64,000 nucleotides of DNA, taken from OCS155 cluster bacterium AG-426-D23 (GTDB lineage Bacteria > Actinomycetota > Acidimicrobiia > Actinomarinales > Actinomarinaceae). The stretch's first letter is position 1. The number at the start of each line of letters is the position of its first letter. The position numbers and the translations under genes were made by a program. The notes below the pieces were generated by a model, which had not been told where the DNA came from, did no database searches, and saw nothing but the letters and a program-made list of their open reading frames with translations. Positions 53,323 through 62,764 of the stretch are shown piece by piece. Location: the NCBI GenBank assembly GCA_003213165.1, contig QCNO01000004.1, forward strand, positions 1-64,000, in the 5' to 3' direction.

Positions 53323-55917
53323 ATGCAAAATGAAACCTATGATCCATTGTCAATAGAGTCAAAATGGCAAGAAAAGTGGGAACAAGGTAAAAAGTTTCAA
53401 CCTATTGAATCTGATAAAAAGTTTTCAATTGTAATACCTCCTCCGAATGTGACTGGTTCACTTCATATGGGTCATGCATTAGAGCATTCAATAATTGATG
53501 TGATAACAAGGGTTAAAAGAATGAACGGTTTTCAGACTCTTTGGCTTCCTGGTACAGACCATGCAGGAATTATTACCCAGCTTTTAGTAGAAAAAGATCT
53601 CGAGGAATCTGGAGTGACAAAACATGATTTAGGAAGAGATAATTTTTTATCAAAAGTATGGGAATGGAAAGAAAAGTCGGGTGACAATATCACAAATCAA
53701 ATGAAATCATTAGGAATGAGTTGTGATTGGTCAAGAGAAAGATTCACTATGGATGAAGGATTATCTAGAGCTGTTTTAGAAGTTTTTGTTTCTTTATACG
53801 AGAATGATTTAATTTACAAAGGAACCAGGATGGTTAATTGGGATACAAAGTTAAAGTCTGCTGTATCTGATCTTGAAGTATCCTCAGAGACGCAATCAGG
53901 AAAATTGTGGACAATTAAGTACAAAGTTGGTGAAGAGTTTTTGTCAATTGCAACAACACGACCTGAAACTTTGTTAGGGGATAGTGCAGTAGCAGTTAAT
54001 CCGACTGACGAAAGATATAAACATTTAATTGGTAAGACTATTCAAATTCCTGTTGTGAATAGAGATGTAAAAATAATTGCTGATGAATATGTTGATAAAG
54101 ATTTTGGATCAGGATGTGTAAAAATAACTCCAGCACATGATTTTAACGATTATGAAATTGGCAAAAGGCACGATCTTCAGTCCATACAATGCCTTGATTT
54201 TGATGGAAAAATTGTAAATGATGATTTTGTTCCTGAATACCTTAGAGGCTTAGAAAGATTTAAAGCAAGAGAAAAAATAATTCAAATTTTGGAAAAAGAA
54301 GGTCTTCTTGAAAAAGTTGAAGATCACGAAATACAAATTCCAAAAGGGGATAGGTCAAAAACTATTTTAGAACCAATGCTTTCTGATCAATGGTTTGTAA
54401 AAACAGAAAAACTTGCAAAAGATGCGATTCGTGTAGTTGAAGAAGATGAAGTTAAATTCATTCCCAAAAATTGGGAAAAAACTTATTTTGAATGGATGTA
54501 CAATATCCAAGACTGGTGTGTTTCAAGGCAACAATGGTGGGGTCACAGAATTCCGGCATGGTACGATTCTAAAAAAAATGTATATGTGGGCTTAAGTGAA
54601 GATGACGTTCGTAATAAATACAAATTAAGCAACGACATTCAACTTATACAAGATGAAGATGTTCTTGATACTTGGTTTTCATCAGCCTTGTGGCCTTTTA
54701 GTACTCTTGGTTGGCCTGAAGAAACAGAGGATTTATCAACTTACTATCCCACCACACTTCTTGTTACTGGTTTTGATATTATTTTCTTTTGGGTAGCGCG
54801 AATGATAATGATGGGCATCTACTCAATGAATGATATCCCTTTTGGTGATATTTTAATTCACGGACTTGTTAGGGATTCGAAAGGAAGAAAAATGTCCAAA
54901 AGCCTTGGCAACACACTTGATCCTTTGGAATTATCTGAGAAACATGGAGCAGACGCACTAAGGTTTTCGTTAATTGAAAAAGCTAACCCTGGCCAAGATG
55001 TGCCATTTGATGAAGAATGGACACAAGCTGCTAAAAAATTTGGAAATAAGATCTGGAATGCAGCAAAATTTGTTCATATTTATACAGAAGGTCTTGAAAA
55101 TAGAAATTTAACTAAAGTTGAGTTAAATGAAAATCGTTGGATATTAAATGAATTTAACAGTTGTTTGGAAGAATTTAATAAGCTCTTTAATGAATATAAA
55201 ATTTCAGATGCTTATAAGTTGCTTTACAATTTTCTCTGGTCTGATTTATTTGACTGGTATTTCGAATTTTCAAAAAATTTAGTTGATAACGAAAATTATA
55301 AAGATGAAACACAGAAAGTCCTATTGAATGTTTTTCTTAGCTCAATAAAAATATTAAACCCCGCAATGCCACATTTAACTGAAGAGATATGGTCTACATT
55401 TAATGAGGAATTAATTATTGATAGTTCATGGCCTTCTAATTTTGAAATAAAATTTTCTGATAATGGTGAATTTGATGATTTAAAGTCAATTATTAATCAA
55501 ATCAGAAACTTTAAATCAAATTATAATTTAAAAAATAATCTTGTATTAGATGTGGTTAAGCAAAGTAATTATCCGGAATGGTATAACAATCAACTGGAAA
55601 GTATTGCAAAAATCAATGTGTTAGAAGTTGATGCTGAAAGAAAATCAAAAGATAAAATCTTAACGTTTCAATCAGGTAAGGTAGTTTTTGAAATATCAGC
55701 TAACAAGTATATAGATATTCAAAGTGAGATGAAAAGACTGAGTCAAAAAATTGAAAAATTAAAAAAATCACTAGATGTTTCACAAAATCGTCTAGGGAAC
55801 GATAAGTTTGTAAAAAATGCAAAAGAAGAGTTAATTGAAGAAGAGAGAGCAAATATTGAAAAACTTTCATCTGAAATAGAAACTATTCAACAAACACTAT
55901 CTTCACTTGATAATTGA
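53323..55917 (+). CDS. valS: Valyl-tRNA synthetase
   Basis: The class I synthetase charges tRNA-Val. HIGH is HMGH (48-51) in PPNVTGSLHMGHAL, KMSKS is at 523-527, the editing domain (about 195-330) contains TTRPETLLGDSAVAVNP, and a C-terminal coiled coil (about 800-860) binds tRNA. The length (864) is typical. The stop overlaps the TTG start of folC. Confidence 0.96.
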   Translation: MQNETYDPLSIESKWQEKWEQGKKFQPIESDKKFSIVIPPPNVTGSLHMGHALEHSIIDVITRVKRMNGFQTLWLPGTDHAGIITQLLVEKDLEESGVTKHDLGRDNFLSKVWEWKEKSGDNITNQMKSLGMSCDWSRERFTMDEGLSRAVLEVFVSLYENDLIYKGTRMVNWDTKLKSAVSDLEVSSETQSGKLWTIKYKVGEEFLSIATTRPETLLGDSAVAVNPTDERYKHLIGKTIQIPVVNRDVKIIADEYVDKDFGSGCVKITPAHDFNDYEIGKRHDLQSIQCLDFDGKIVNDDFVPEYLRGLERFKAREKIIQILEKEGLLEKVEDHEIQIPKGDRSKTILEPMLSDQWFVKTEKLAKDAIRVVEEDEVKFIPKNWEKTYFEWMYNIQDWCVSRQQWWGHRIPAWYDSKKNVYVGLSEDDVRNKYKLSNDIQLIQDEDVLDTWFSSALWPFSTLGWPEETEDLSTYYPTTLLVTGFDIIFFWVARMIMMGIYSMNDIPFGDILIHGLVRDSKGRKMSKSLGNTLDPLELSEKHGADALRFSLIEKANPGQDVPFDEEWTQAAKKFGNKIWNAAKFVHIYTEGLENRNLTKVELNENRWILNEFNSCLEEFNKLFNEYKISDAYKLLYNFLWSDLFDWYFEFSKNLVDNENYKDETQKVLLNVFLSSIKILNPAMPHLTEEIWSTFNEELIIDSSWPSNFEIKFSDNGEFDDLKSIINQIRNFKSNYNLKNNLVLDVVKQSNYPEWYNNQLESIAKINVLEVDAERKSKDKILTFQSGKVVFEISANKYIDIQSEMKRLSQKIEKLKKSLDVSQNRLGNDKFVKNAKEELIEEERANIEKLSSEIETIQQTLSSLDN

Positions 55918-57074
55918 CTAATTTTAAAAACTATCTAGAAGCAAAAGTAAATAGTCGTGGTAATAAAAATTTAAATTACTTAAGTAGTTTTTTTTCGGAA
56001 ACTGAATTATCAATTCTTTCTGACAAGACAATTTCTATTGTTGGTACAAATGGTAAATCTTCGACTGCAATTAACATAGCCATGTTATTAAAAGGATTAG
56101 ATAAATCATACATTGCATTTACTTCTCCTCATTTATTTGACTATAAGGAAAGAATAACTGCCAATAAAGATATAAATTTCAATCAATACATTCAGCACTT
56201 AGAAAACTTTGAGTTGGAAAATAATATTACTTTAGGCTATTTTGAATCAACATTTTTAATTGCAGCTAAAGCATTTTTACACAATGATTTTGATTATTTT
56301 ATCTGTGAAGCAGGTATTGGAGGTAAATACGATACAACTTCTGTAATTCAGAGTAGAACTGTCGTTTTAACTTCAATTGGACTGGATCACACCGATATAT
56401 TGGGAACTAAAATAACTGATATATTGAATCAAAAAATCAATGTGTCCAATAACATAAAAACTCTGTTTGTTAGCGTTTTGAATGAAGAATACATCGAGAT
56501 TATTAAATCTGAATATTCAAATTACTCACAGTCCATTTATTTAAGTGATTATTTAAATAGTAAAAATATTTTAATCTCTAACTTAATATTTAAAGATTTA
56601 AATTATTACCTATCTTTAATGGTTGTAGATTCGCTAATCCAAGACATAAAATATGCAGATTTAACAAATATAAAAATCCAAGAGGTAAAAGGCAGGTTTG
56701 AAATTGTAAACGATTCTCCTGTAAAAATAATTGATGGCGCACACAATCGTGAAGGAGTAGAAATACTTTTGCGTAATTATGAAAACAAATATGGACATTT
56801 AAATACTGATTTATTTCTTGGATTTAAAAAAGGAAAAGATATAAATAACATTATTAATCTGATCATTGAGAAAACAAAATATAATCTTCATTTAATAGAA
56901 GATGACACTTTTTTTGATCAAGAGATTACAAAAGAAATCGGATGTTTATTAGATAAACATGGTAAAAATTATAAAATTTCATCATTAGAGCAATTTAATA
57001 AAAATAAAAATCCTTCTATATTGTTAGGTAGTTTATATTTAATTGGAGAGTATAAAAAAAGGAACATAAAATGA
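55914..57074 (+). CDS. folC: Folylpolyglutamate synthase/dihydrofolate synthase
   Basis: This Mur-ligase-like enzyme adds glutamate to folates. The P-loop is VGTNGKSS (43-50), and [27 protein letters not shown] and [12 protein letters not shown] are family motifs. At 386 residues it is shorter than many FolC proteins (about 420-450), mainly in the C-terminal domain. It starts at TTG inside the valS stop, and its own stop overlaps ndk. The valS-folC-ndk order is common in actinobacteria. Confidence 0.9.
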   Translation: MTNFKNYLEAKVNSRGNKNLNYLSSFFSETELSILSDKTISIVGTNGKSSTAINIAMLLKGLDKSYIAFTSPHLFDYKERITANKDINFNQYIQHLENFELENNITLGYFESTFLIAAKAFLHNDFDYFICEAGIGGKYDTTSVIQSRTVVLTSIGLDHTDILGTKITDILNQKINVSNNIKTLFVSVLNEEYIEIIKSEYSNYSQSIYLSDYLNSKNILISNLIFKDLNYYLSLMVVDSLIQDIKYADLTNIKIQEVKGRFEIVNDSPVKIIDGAHNREGVEILLRNYENKYGHLNTDLFLGFKKGKDINNIINLIIEKTKYNLHLIEDDTFFDQEITKEIGCLLDKHGKNYKISSLEQFNKNKNPSILLGSLYLIGEYKKRNIK

Positions 57075-57466
57075 AAACGTTTTTTATGATTAAGCCAGAT
57101 GGTGTAAAACGAAATCTCATTGGTGAAATAATATCTCGAGTTGAAGAAAAAGGTTTCCAAATAACAAAAATTAAAATGATGACAATTACCAAAGACTTAG
57201 CTGAGGAACATTATAGTGAACATAAGGATAAACCATTTTTTAGTGATCTTGTAAGTTTTATAACGAGTGGTCCTGTTATAGCTATGCAAGTAGAAGGAGA
57301 AAATGTAGTATCACAGATTAGAACTCTTATGGGTGCTACCAATCCTTCAGATGCAACTCCAGGTTCAATCAGAGGAGATTTTGCAACCGAGCTCGATAAA
57401 AATGTTGTTCACGGGTCAGATTCTGATAAAAGTGCTGCTAGAGAACTAAATTTATTCTTTTCGTAA
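57071..57466 (+). CDS. ndk: Nucleoside diphosphate kinase
   Basis: The 131-residue enzyme transfers the terminal phosphate between nucleoside tri- and diphosphates through phosphohistidine H114 in [22 protein letters not shown] at the start and [18 protein letters not shown] are conserved. It overlaps folC by four bases and precedes mreB by 45 bases. Confidence 0.96.
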   Translation: MKTFFMIKPDGVKRNLIGEIISRVEEKGFQITKIKMMTITKDLAEEHYSEHKDKPFFSDLVSFITSGPVIAMQVEGENVVSQIRTLMGATNPSDATPGSIRGDFATELDKNVVHGSDSDKSAARELNLFFS

Positions 57467-57511
57467 TAAATTTATTTTAAATGCATAGTTAATAGATTAA
57501 TCTAGGTATAC

Positions 57512-58555
57512 ATGGCGGGTTTAAATTTAAGAAGAACTTTATTTGGTGGCAATGATATTGCCATTGACTTGGGAACTGCAAATACATTAATTTACGTAAA
57601 AGGAGTAGGTGTAGTTGTTGATGAACCGACCTTATTGGCAGTTAATAAAGATGACCAATCCATTTTAACGATTGGTAAAGAGGCAAAAAAATTAGTTGGA
57701 CGTGTTCCGGACTCAATTGAATTAATTAAGCCATTAAGAGACGGAGTCATCTCTGAAATAGAAATGGCAGAAGAACTTGTTAAAACTTTACTTACAAAGG
57801 CAATTGGAAGATCATATTCTTCACCAAGAATTGTAATTTGTGTACCTAATGGTGTTACAAGTGTAGAACAGAGATCCATTGAGACCGCTGCTCACGCCAC
57901 GGGAGCATCAGAAGTTTTTACCATAGAAGAACCAATGGCAGCTGCTATTGGAAGTGGTCTAAATATTTTCGAGCCATATGGAAATATGATTATTGACATT
58001 GGAGGAGGTACTACCGAAATTGCTGTTATTTCAATGGGAGATATTGTAAATGCAAACTCGGTAAGAGTAGGTGGAGAAGATATGACAGAGGTTTTAATCG
58101 ATTGGCTACGTGCTGAGCATCAAATATTGGTTGATTCAGGCATAGCTGAAAGTATTAAGCACGCTGTTGGGTCGGCTTATCAATACGAAAGAGAGCCCCA
58201 AGTAACTGTTACGGGTAGAGATATTGTAAAAGGAATCCCCAAACAGGTACTTCTTGAAGCTAGTGACGTTAGAAATGCTCTGGCACCAGTTGTTAATAAT
58301 ATAGTTGAGGCGATTAGAATTTCACTTTCTCAGACACCACCAGCATTAGTATCAGATATTGACAAAGATGGAGCATGGATTACCGGTGGCGGATCTTTAT
58401 TGAAACAAATAGATAAAAAGATTGCTGAGGAATTAGGTATTCCAATTAATACATCTGAAGACCCTTTAAGCTCTGTTGTTATCGGATCAGGCATTTGTCT
58501 TGAGAGGTTTCAAGATTTTAAATCTATATTAAAATTATCACCAAGACCTAATTAA
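57512..58555 (+). CDS. mreB: Rod-shape-determining protein MreB
   Basis: The actin-like protein polymerises under the membrane and directs lateral wall synthesis. Phosphate-1 loop IAIDLGTANTLIYV (about 16-29), IIDIGGGTTEIAVIS and WITGGGSLL are the actin-fold ATP-binding motifs. The 347-residue length is normal. Most actinobacteria that grow from the poles lack or reduce mreB, so its presence with mreC, mreD and rodA suggests conventional rod elongation. Confidence 0.95.
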   Translation: MAGLNLRRTLFGGNDIAIDLGTANTLIYVKGVGVVVDEPTLLAVNKDDQSILTIGKEAKKLVGRVPDSIELIKPLRDGVISEIEMAEELVKTLLTKAIGRSYSSPRIVICVPNGVTSVEQRSIETAAHATGASEVFTIEEPMAAAIGSGLNIFEPYGNMIIDIGGGTTEIAVISMGDIVNANSVRVGGEDMTEVLIDWLRAEHQILVDSGIAESIKHAVGSAYQYEREPQVTVTGRDIVKGIPKQVLLEASDVRNALAPVVNNIVEAIRISLSQTPPALVSDIDKDGAWITGGGSLLKQIDKKIAEELGIPINTSEDPLSSVVIGSGICLERFQDFKSILKLSPRPN

Positions 58556-58558
58556 AAC

Positions 58559-59353
58559 ATGCTAAAAACAGAAGCTTTACCAAAAAGAAGTTATGTCCTA
58601 TACATTCTTTTTATTTTATTGAGTAGTTTGTTGATTCTCATCGATTACTTTTCTAATAAAGAATTGTCTAGTTATTTTCCAAATTCAGTAAATTTTGAAA
58701 TTGAAATAGAAAACAGTGACTTTACCATCCTTCAAAGATTTAATACCTTATTTGAGCAAAGGGCACAATTGATAAGCGAGAACATTAGATTGGAACAAGA
58801 AATTCAAGATTTACGTAGTCTTGAAATCGAGAATCGAGAGTTACAACTTCAAATTGAGTCTTATGAGTTGATTTCAACAGTACCTAATATTCAAAATTTT
58901 GAACTTTTAGCCAGTGGTTTCATTACAAAAAATTTAAATCTTGAATATCTAATTTATGGTGGAACTAATCAACAGCTAAAAGTAGGCGATTTAGTTATTA
59001 ATGAAAAAGGTTTTGTAGTTGGATATCTTAGGGAAGTTTTCTACTCTTACTCGATTTTAGAGTCTCCATACTCCTCCGATTTTAACTTGGAGGTAATGGA
59101 TAAATACAACAATACATATTTAATTACTTCAAATGGATCTGAGATGATAATATCTTCTATTTTGTTGGATAATTTCAAGAACGATATTGATTTTCTCTAT
59201 ACTGATATTTCATTCAATCATTCTGGAAAGTTTCCTGTTGTGGATACAAGATTAATAAATTTTGAATATCAAAATAATCAAATAAATGCAGTAGTTGAAA
59301 TTTTAGAAAATTTTACTTTTAATACAAAGCTATTTATACCAAAGTTTAAATGA
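58559..59353 (+). CDS. mreC: Rod-shape-determining protein MreC
   Basis: The 264-residue protein has one N-terminal membrane helix (about 12-28), a coiled coil (about 60-100, LISENIRLEQEIQDLRSLEIENRELQLQIESY) and a beta-domain with the GLVVNEKGFVVG-like loop typical of MreC. It links MreB to the wall-synthesis enzymes outside the membrane. It follows mreB after three bases and overlaps mreD. Confidence 0.88.
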   Translation: MLKTEALPKRSYVLYILFILLSSLLILIDYFSNKELSSYFPNSVNFEIEIENSDFTILQRFNTLFEQRAQLISENIRLEQEIQDLRSLEIENRELQLQIESYELISTVPNIQNFELLASGFITKNLNLEYLIYGGTNQQLKVGDLVINEKGFVVGYLREVFYSYSILESPYSSDFNLEVMDKYNNTYLITSNGSEMIISSILLDNFKNDIDFLYTDISFNHSGKFPVVDTRLINFEYQNNQINAVVEILENFTFNTKLFIPKFK

Positions 59354-59796
59354 CATTTTTTCGTAATATTCTGAGATCAATTTACTTTGTGGCTGTACTA
59401 TTTTTTGAAACACTGATTAATTTTTTAACTGGTATAGATTGGATGGTTATTAGCCCTTTTTTTCTACTTATATACTATATTTCAGTTAAGAGCTTCAGTA
59501 ATAATAATATTATTCCGTTGGTAATTTCTGGTCTATCATACGATATTTTTCTAAGTGAGAATTATTTAGGAGTTTATTCAATATTATTTCTTATTGTTGC
59601 AATTGTTTCTAACTATATACAAAAAAGAGTTCAATCTGTTAGTTACCAAGAGTTTTTATCTTTCACTTTTGGATTTCTAATTTACAATACGATTAATTTA
59701 TTAGAAACAGATTTTGTTAGTTTTTTCATTTCATCACTCCTAATTAACTATTTGATTTATTTTTTTTATCAAAGAACTCTAGGTAATCGTGTTTAG
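59350..59796 (+). CDS. mreD: Rod-shape-determining protein MreD
   Basis: The 148-residue protein is almost entirely hydrophobic with about five membrane segments and the short SGLSYDIFLSENYLGVYSI loop typical of MreD. Identification depends mainly on its size and position between mreC and the class B penicillin-binding protein gene, both of which it overlaps. Confidence 0.82.
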   Translation: MTFFRNILRSIYFVAVLFFETLINFLTGIDWMVISPFFLLIYYISVKSFSNNNIIPLVISGLSYDIFLSENYLGVYSILFLIVAIVSNYIQKRVQSVSYQEFLSFTFGFLIYNTINLLETDFVSFFISSLLINYLIYFFYQRTLGNRV

Positions 59797-61624
59797 CAAA
59801 TTTAGATTAAATATTATTTTCATTATTTTTGCTATTTTTTTATCTTTGATATTTCGAGAACTTTTTATTTTACAAATAATTAACACCGATGAAAACACAC
59901 AGGATATCGTAAATCAAAATTTTGAGACCTACTACATACCCGCTCCTCGCGGTGAAATAATTGATATAAATGGAAATAAATTAGCTCAATCTTATCTTGA
60001 GCCATATTTATTTCTAAATCTTAAGAAAATAAACGAAGAAAATAAAACAGTATATAAACAATTTATTTCATTCAACTTTAATGAGTTAACTAATACAGAA
60101 ATAGACAATTTTTTTAATTCAAATGAACTTTTTGTTGAAATAGTCAATTTAAATGATTATCAAACAGACTTACGTATAAAAATTCAAGACTATGAGGCTT
60201 TTGAGATATTTAACCAACCAAAAAGGCTTTATATTTATAAAGAATTATTTTCCCATGTTATTGGTTATGTTGGGAAACCTAATCAAGAGGAACTTATTGA
60301 GTATTCCAATGCTTTTGGAAATAAAATTGTTGGTAAAAACGGACTTGAAAGATATTATGAAAATATTTTAAGCGGTAAACCTTCTGAAATTACACTACAA
60401 AATGGAGAAATTATTGACATTACCCCTGCTATTCCTGGTCAAGATATTCAAATTACTATTGATGTTAATGCACAGGAGGTAGTTAAAGAATCTCTTCAAC
60501 AAGGAATTGTTCTTGCCAACAAATCTTTTGAAACAATTAATTTAATTGAAAGAGGAGCTGTAGTTGTACAAAAAATTGATACTGGGGAGATAACAGCAAT
60601 GGTCTCCCTTCCTGATTTTGATCCAAATCAATTTGTATCAGGAATTTCAGAATTTGAATTCAAAAAACTTAATCGTAATCAAGCTTTTAATAATTTTGCT
60701 ATCCAAGGACTTTATCCTCCTGGATCAGTTTTCAAAGTTGTTGCTTATTGGCTTGCAGTAAATGAAGGTATTTTTCCTGAGGATGCCTCAAATTCTGGTC
60801 AATATGTAAATTGCGAAGGTAGTCTTTCTTTTGGTTTTGATGACGGATCTAAGCAAGTCTATCAAGACTGGAAACCAGAAGGCCATGGAAAAGTAAATTT
60901 AAGTGAAGCATTGAAACAATCATGTAATGTTTATTTTTGGGACATAGCTTTAAAAATCTGGAGAACATTTGGAAATACTGATTCTGAAGCAATGCTACAA
61001 GAATACTCAAAAAAACTTGGCTTTAGTTCAATGTCCAACATAGACCTACCATTCGAAAGAGAGGGTGTAATACCTGATAGGCAGTTGTTTGAGGATTGGA
61101 AGATTTCTAAACCAGAATTAGTTAGACCAGAAGGATGGCTAGGTGGAGATTTGATGAATCTCATCATAGGACAAGGTGCTATAACTACAACACCCATACA
61201 AGTATCCAATGCTTACAGAACACTTATGACAGGAATTAAATCAAACCCTTATCTTTATTATGAAAATTCAGATTTAAATGAAGAAAATTTAAATATAAGT
61301 TCTGAATTTGTAAATTTTTTATTAGATGACTTAAATTTAGTTACAAATCCTGGTGGTACTGCTTATAGGTCTTTTCAAGTAATGGGAGATTTGACTTACG
61401 ATATTGGTGGAAAAACAGGTACTGCACAAAATGCAGGTGATTTAAATAACACCTCTTGGTTTGTTGGTGTTGACTCTATTTCTAATCCTGAATATTTAAT
61501 TGTAACAGTTGTTGAAGAAGGAGGTTCAGGAAGTGCCGTTGCCGCACCAGTCTCAAGAAGAATAATTCAGTATCTATTGGAAGAAAGTTTGACTCCTGTA
61601 GAATTTGGAGAAATAACAGAATGA
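59789..61624 (+). CDS. mrdA: Penicillin-binding protein 2 (elongation transpeptidase)
   Basis: This class B transpeptidase cross-links peptidoglycan during elongation. The 611-residue protein has an N-terminal membrane anchor (about 6-24), a dimerisation domain with YIPAPRGEIIDINGNKLA, and a transpeptidase domain with S313-x-x-K316 (GSVFK), S378-C-N380 and K542-T-G544. It starts at GTG overlapping mreD and overlaps rodA. It is complete. Confidence 0.94.
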   Translation: MFSKFRLNIIFIIFAIFLSLIFRELFILQIINTDENTQDIVNQNFETYYIPAPRGEIIDINGNKLAQSYLEPYLFLNLKKINEENKTVYKQFISFNFNELTNTEIDNFFNSNELFVEIVNLNDYQTDLRIKIQDYEAFEIFNQPKRLYIYKELFSHVIGYVGKPNQEELIEYSNAFGNKIVGKNGLERYYENILSGKPSEITLQNGEIIDITPAIPGQDIQITIDVNAQEVVKESLQQGIVLANKSFETINLIERGAVVVQKIDTGEITAMVSLPDFDPNQFVSGISEFEFKKLNRNQAFNNFAIQGLYPPGSVFKVVAYWLAVNEGIFPEDASNSGQYVNCEGSLSFGFDDGSKQVYQDWKPEGHGKVNLSEALKQSCNVYFWDIALKIWRTFGNTDSEAMLQEYSKKLGFSSMSNIDLPFEREGVIPDRQLFEDWKISKPELVRPEGWLGGDLMNLIIGQGAITTTPIQVSNAYRTLMTGIKSNPYLYYENSDLNEENLNISSEFVNFLLDDLNLVTNPGGTAYRSFQVMGDLTYDIGGKTGTAQNAGDLNNTSWFVGVDSISNPEYLIVTVVEEGGSGSAVAAPVSRRIIQYLLEESLTPVEFGEITE

Positions 61625-62697
61625 TTAATAGAAGAATTACAATTTTAGGTCCCGAAGGAACAAATATTTATGTAATTTCTCAGTATTTGATTTTTTGTGT
61701 AATTTCTTGGTTTACATTATTTAATATTACGAATGAGATTGGGTTAGACATACAAAATGTGCTTGTTAGACAAATTACATTCACACTTATAGGTCTTATA
61801 GTATTTTTTTTATTCACATATGTTTCAATAAGTAATATTTTTGGACTAAGTTATGTTTTGATGGTTTCTTCAACAATCTTATTGATTGGAGTTTTGTTTA
61901 CAGAGGAATCACTGGGAGCAAGAAGAAGATATGATTTAGGTATTTTTGATTTTCAGCCATCTGAGTTTACTAAAATTGCATTTGTAATATTTCTTGCTTC
62001 AATAATTTCTCAAAAAAGAAATAATTTATTTTCGATAGCTTTGATATTTTCTAATATTTTATTAATTTATTCTCAACCTGATCTTGGAACAACCATCATT
62101 TTACTTTCAGTTGTATTGGGAATGTATTTTATATCAGATGTCAAAATGAAGACATTATTTGCATTTTTAATTACCATATTCATTTCATTTTTTATACTTT
62201 TAGAATTTGATCTAGTAAGTGCATTTCAAGTTCAAAGGATTACAGATTTTTATTCAGCAGAAATACAAGATTTCTCGCAAAGACAAAGTAGATTACAAAT
62301 ATCATTGGGCGGTTTTTTAGGGGACAGTGTATCTAATACAGAAAACATTTCTATTTTTGTTCCTGTACAAACTACTGATTTTATATTTTCATCATTTGCC
62401 AAAAGTTTTGGTTTTATTGGTTGTGTGGCTTTACTATTTTTTTGGGTATTTTTTGGATTTAGAATTTATTCATTAATTATTACAACAGACTCACAATTTG
62501 AAAAATTTCTTTTAGCTGGGTTCATGATTTTGCTATACCTGCAAATTTTAATAAATATTGCAACTGTTGTTGGTTTAATTCCTTTAACAGGTGACCCATT
62601 TCCACTTCTTAGCTTAGGAGGCTCTTCGATTATTGCAGTCTCATCCATTTTTGGAATAATAAATAGAATTTTTATTGAAAATAACCAGGTTATTTAA
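61621..62697 (+). CDS. rodA: Rod-shape peptidoglycan polymerase RodA (SEDS family)
   Basis: The 358-residue SEDS protein has about ten membrane helices and polymerises lipid II alongside PBP2. FQPSEFTKIAFVIFLAS, SQPDLGTTIILLSV and GLIPLTGDPFPLLSLGGSS are characteristic. FtsW is the alternative, but the position directly after mrdA in an mre operon favours RodA. It closes the shape operon. Confidence 0.92.
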   Translation: MINRRITILGPEGTNIYVISQYLIFCVISWFTLFNITNEIGLDIQNVLVRQITFTLIGLIVFFLFTYVSISNIFGLSYVLMVSSTILLIGVLFTEESLGARRRYDLGIFDFQPSEFTKIAFVIFLASIISQKRNNLFSIALIFSNILLIYSQPDLGTTIILLSVVLGMYFISDVKMKTLFAFLITIFISFFILLEFDLVSAFQVQRITDFYSAEIQDFSQRQSRLQISLGGFLGDSVSNTENISIFVPVQTTDFIFSSFAKSFGFIGCVALLFFWVFFGFRIYSLIITTDSQFEKFLLAGFMILLYLQILINIATVVGLIPLTGDPFPLLSLGGSSIIAVSSIFGIINRIFIENNQVI

Positions 62698-62764
62698 TTT
62701 CACAAGCACACTAATGTTCATATTATGAAAGTTTTTAATAGTATTTGTCTTCACGGAGGTTTTA

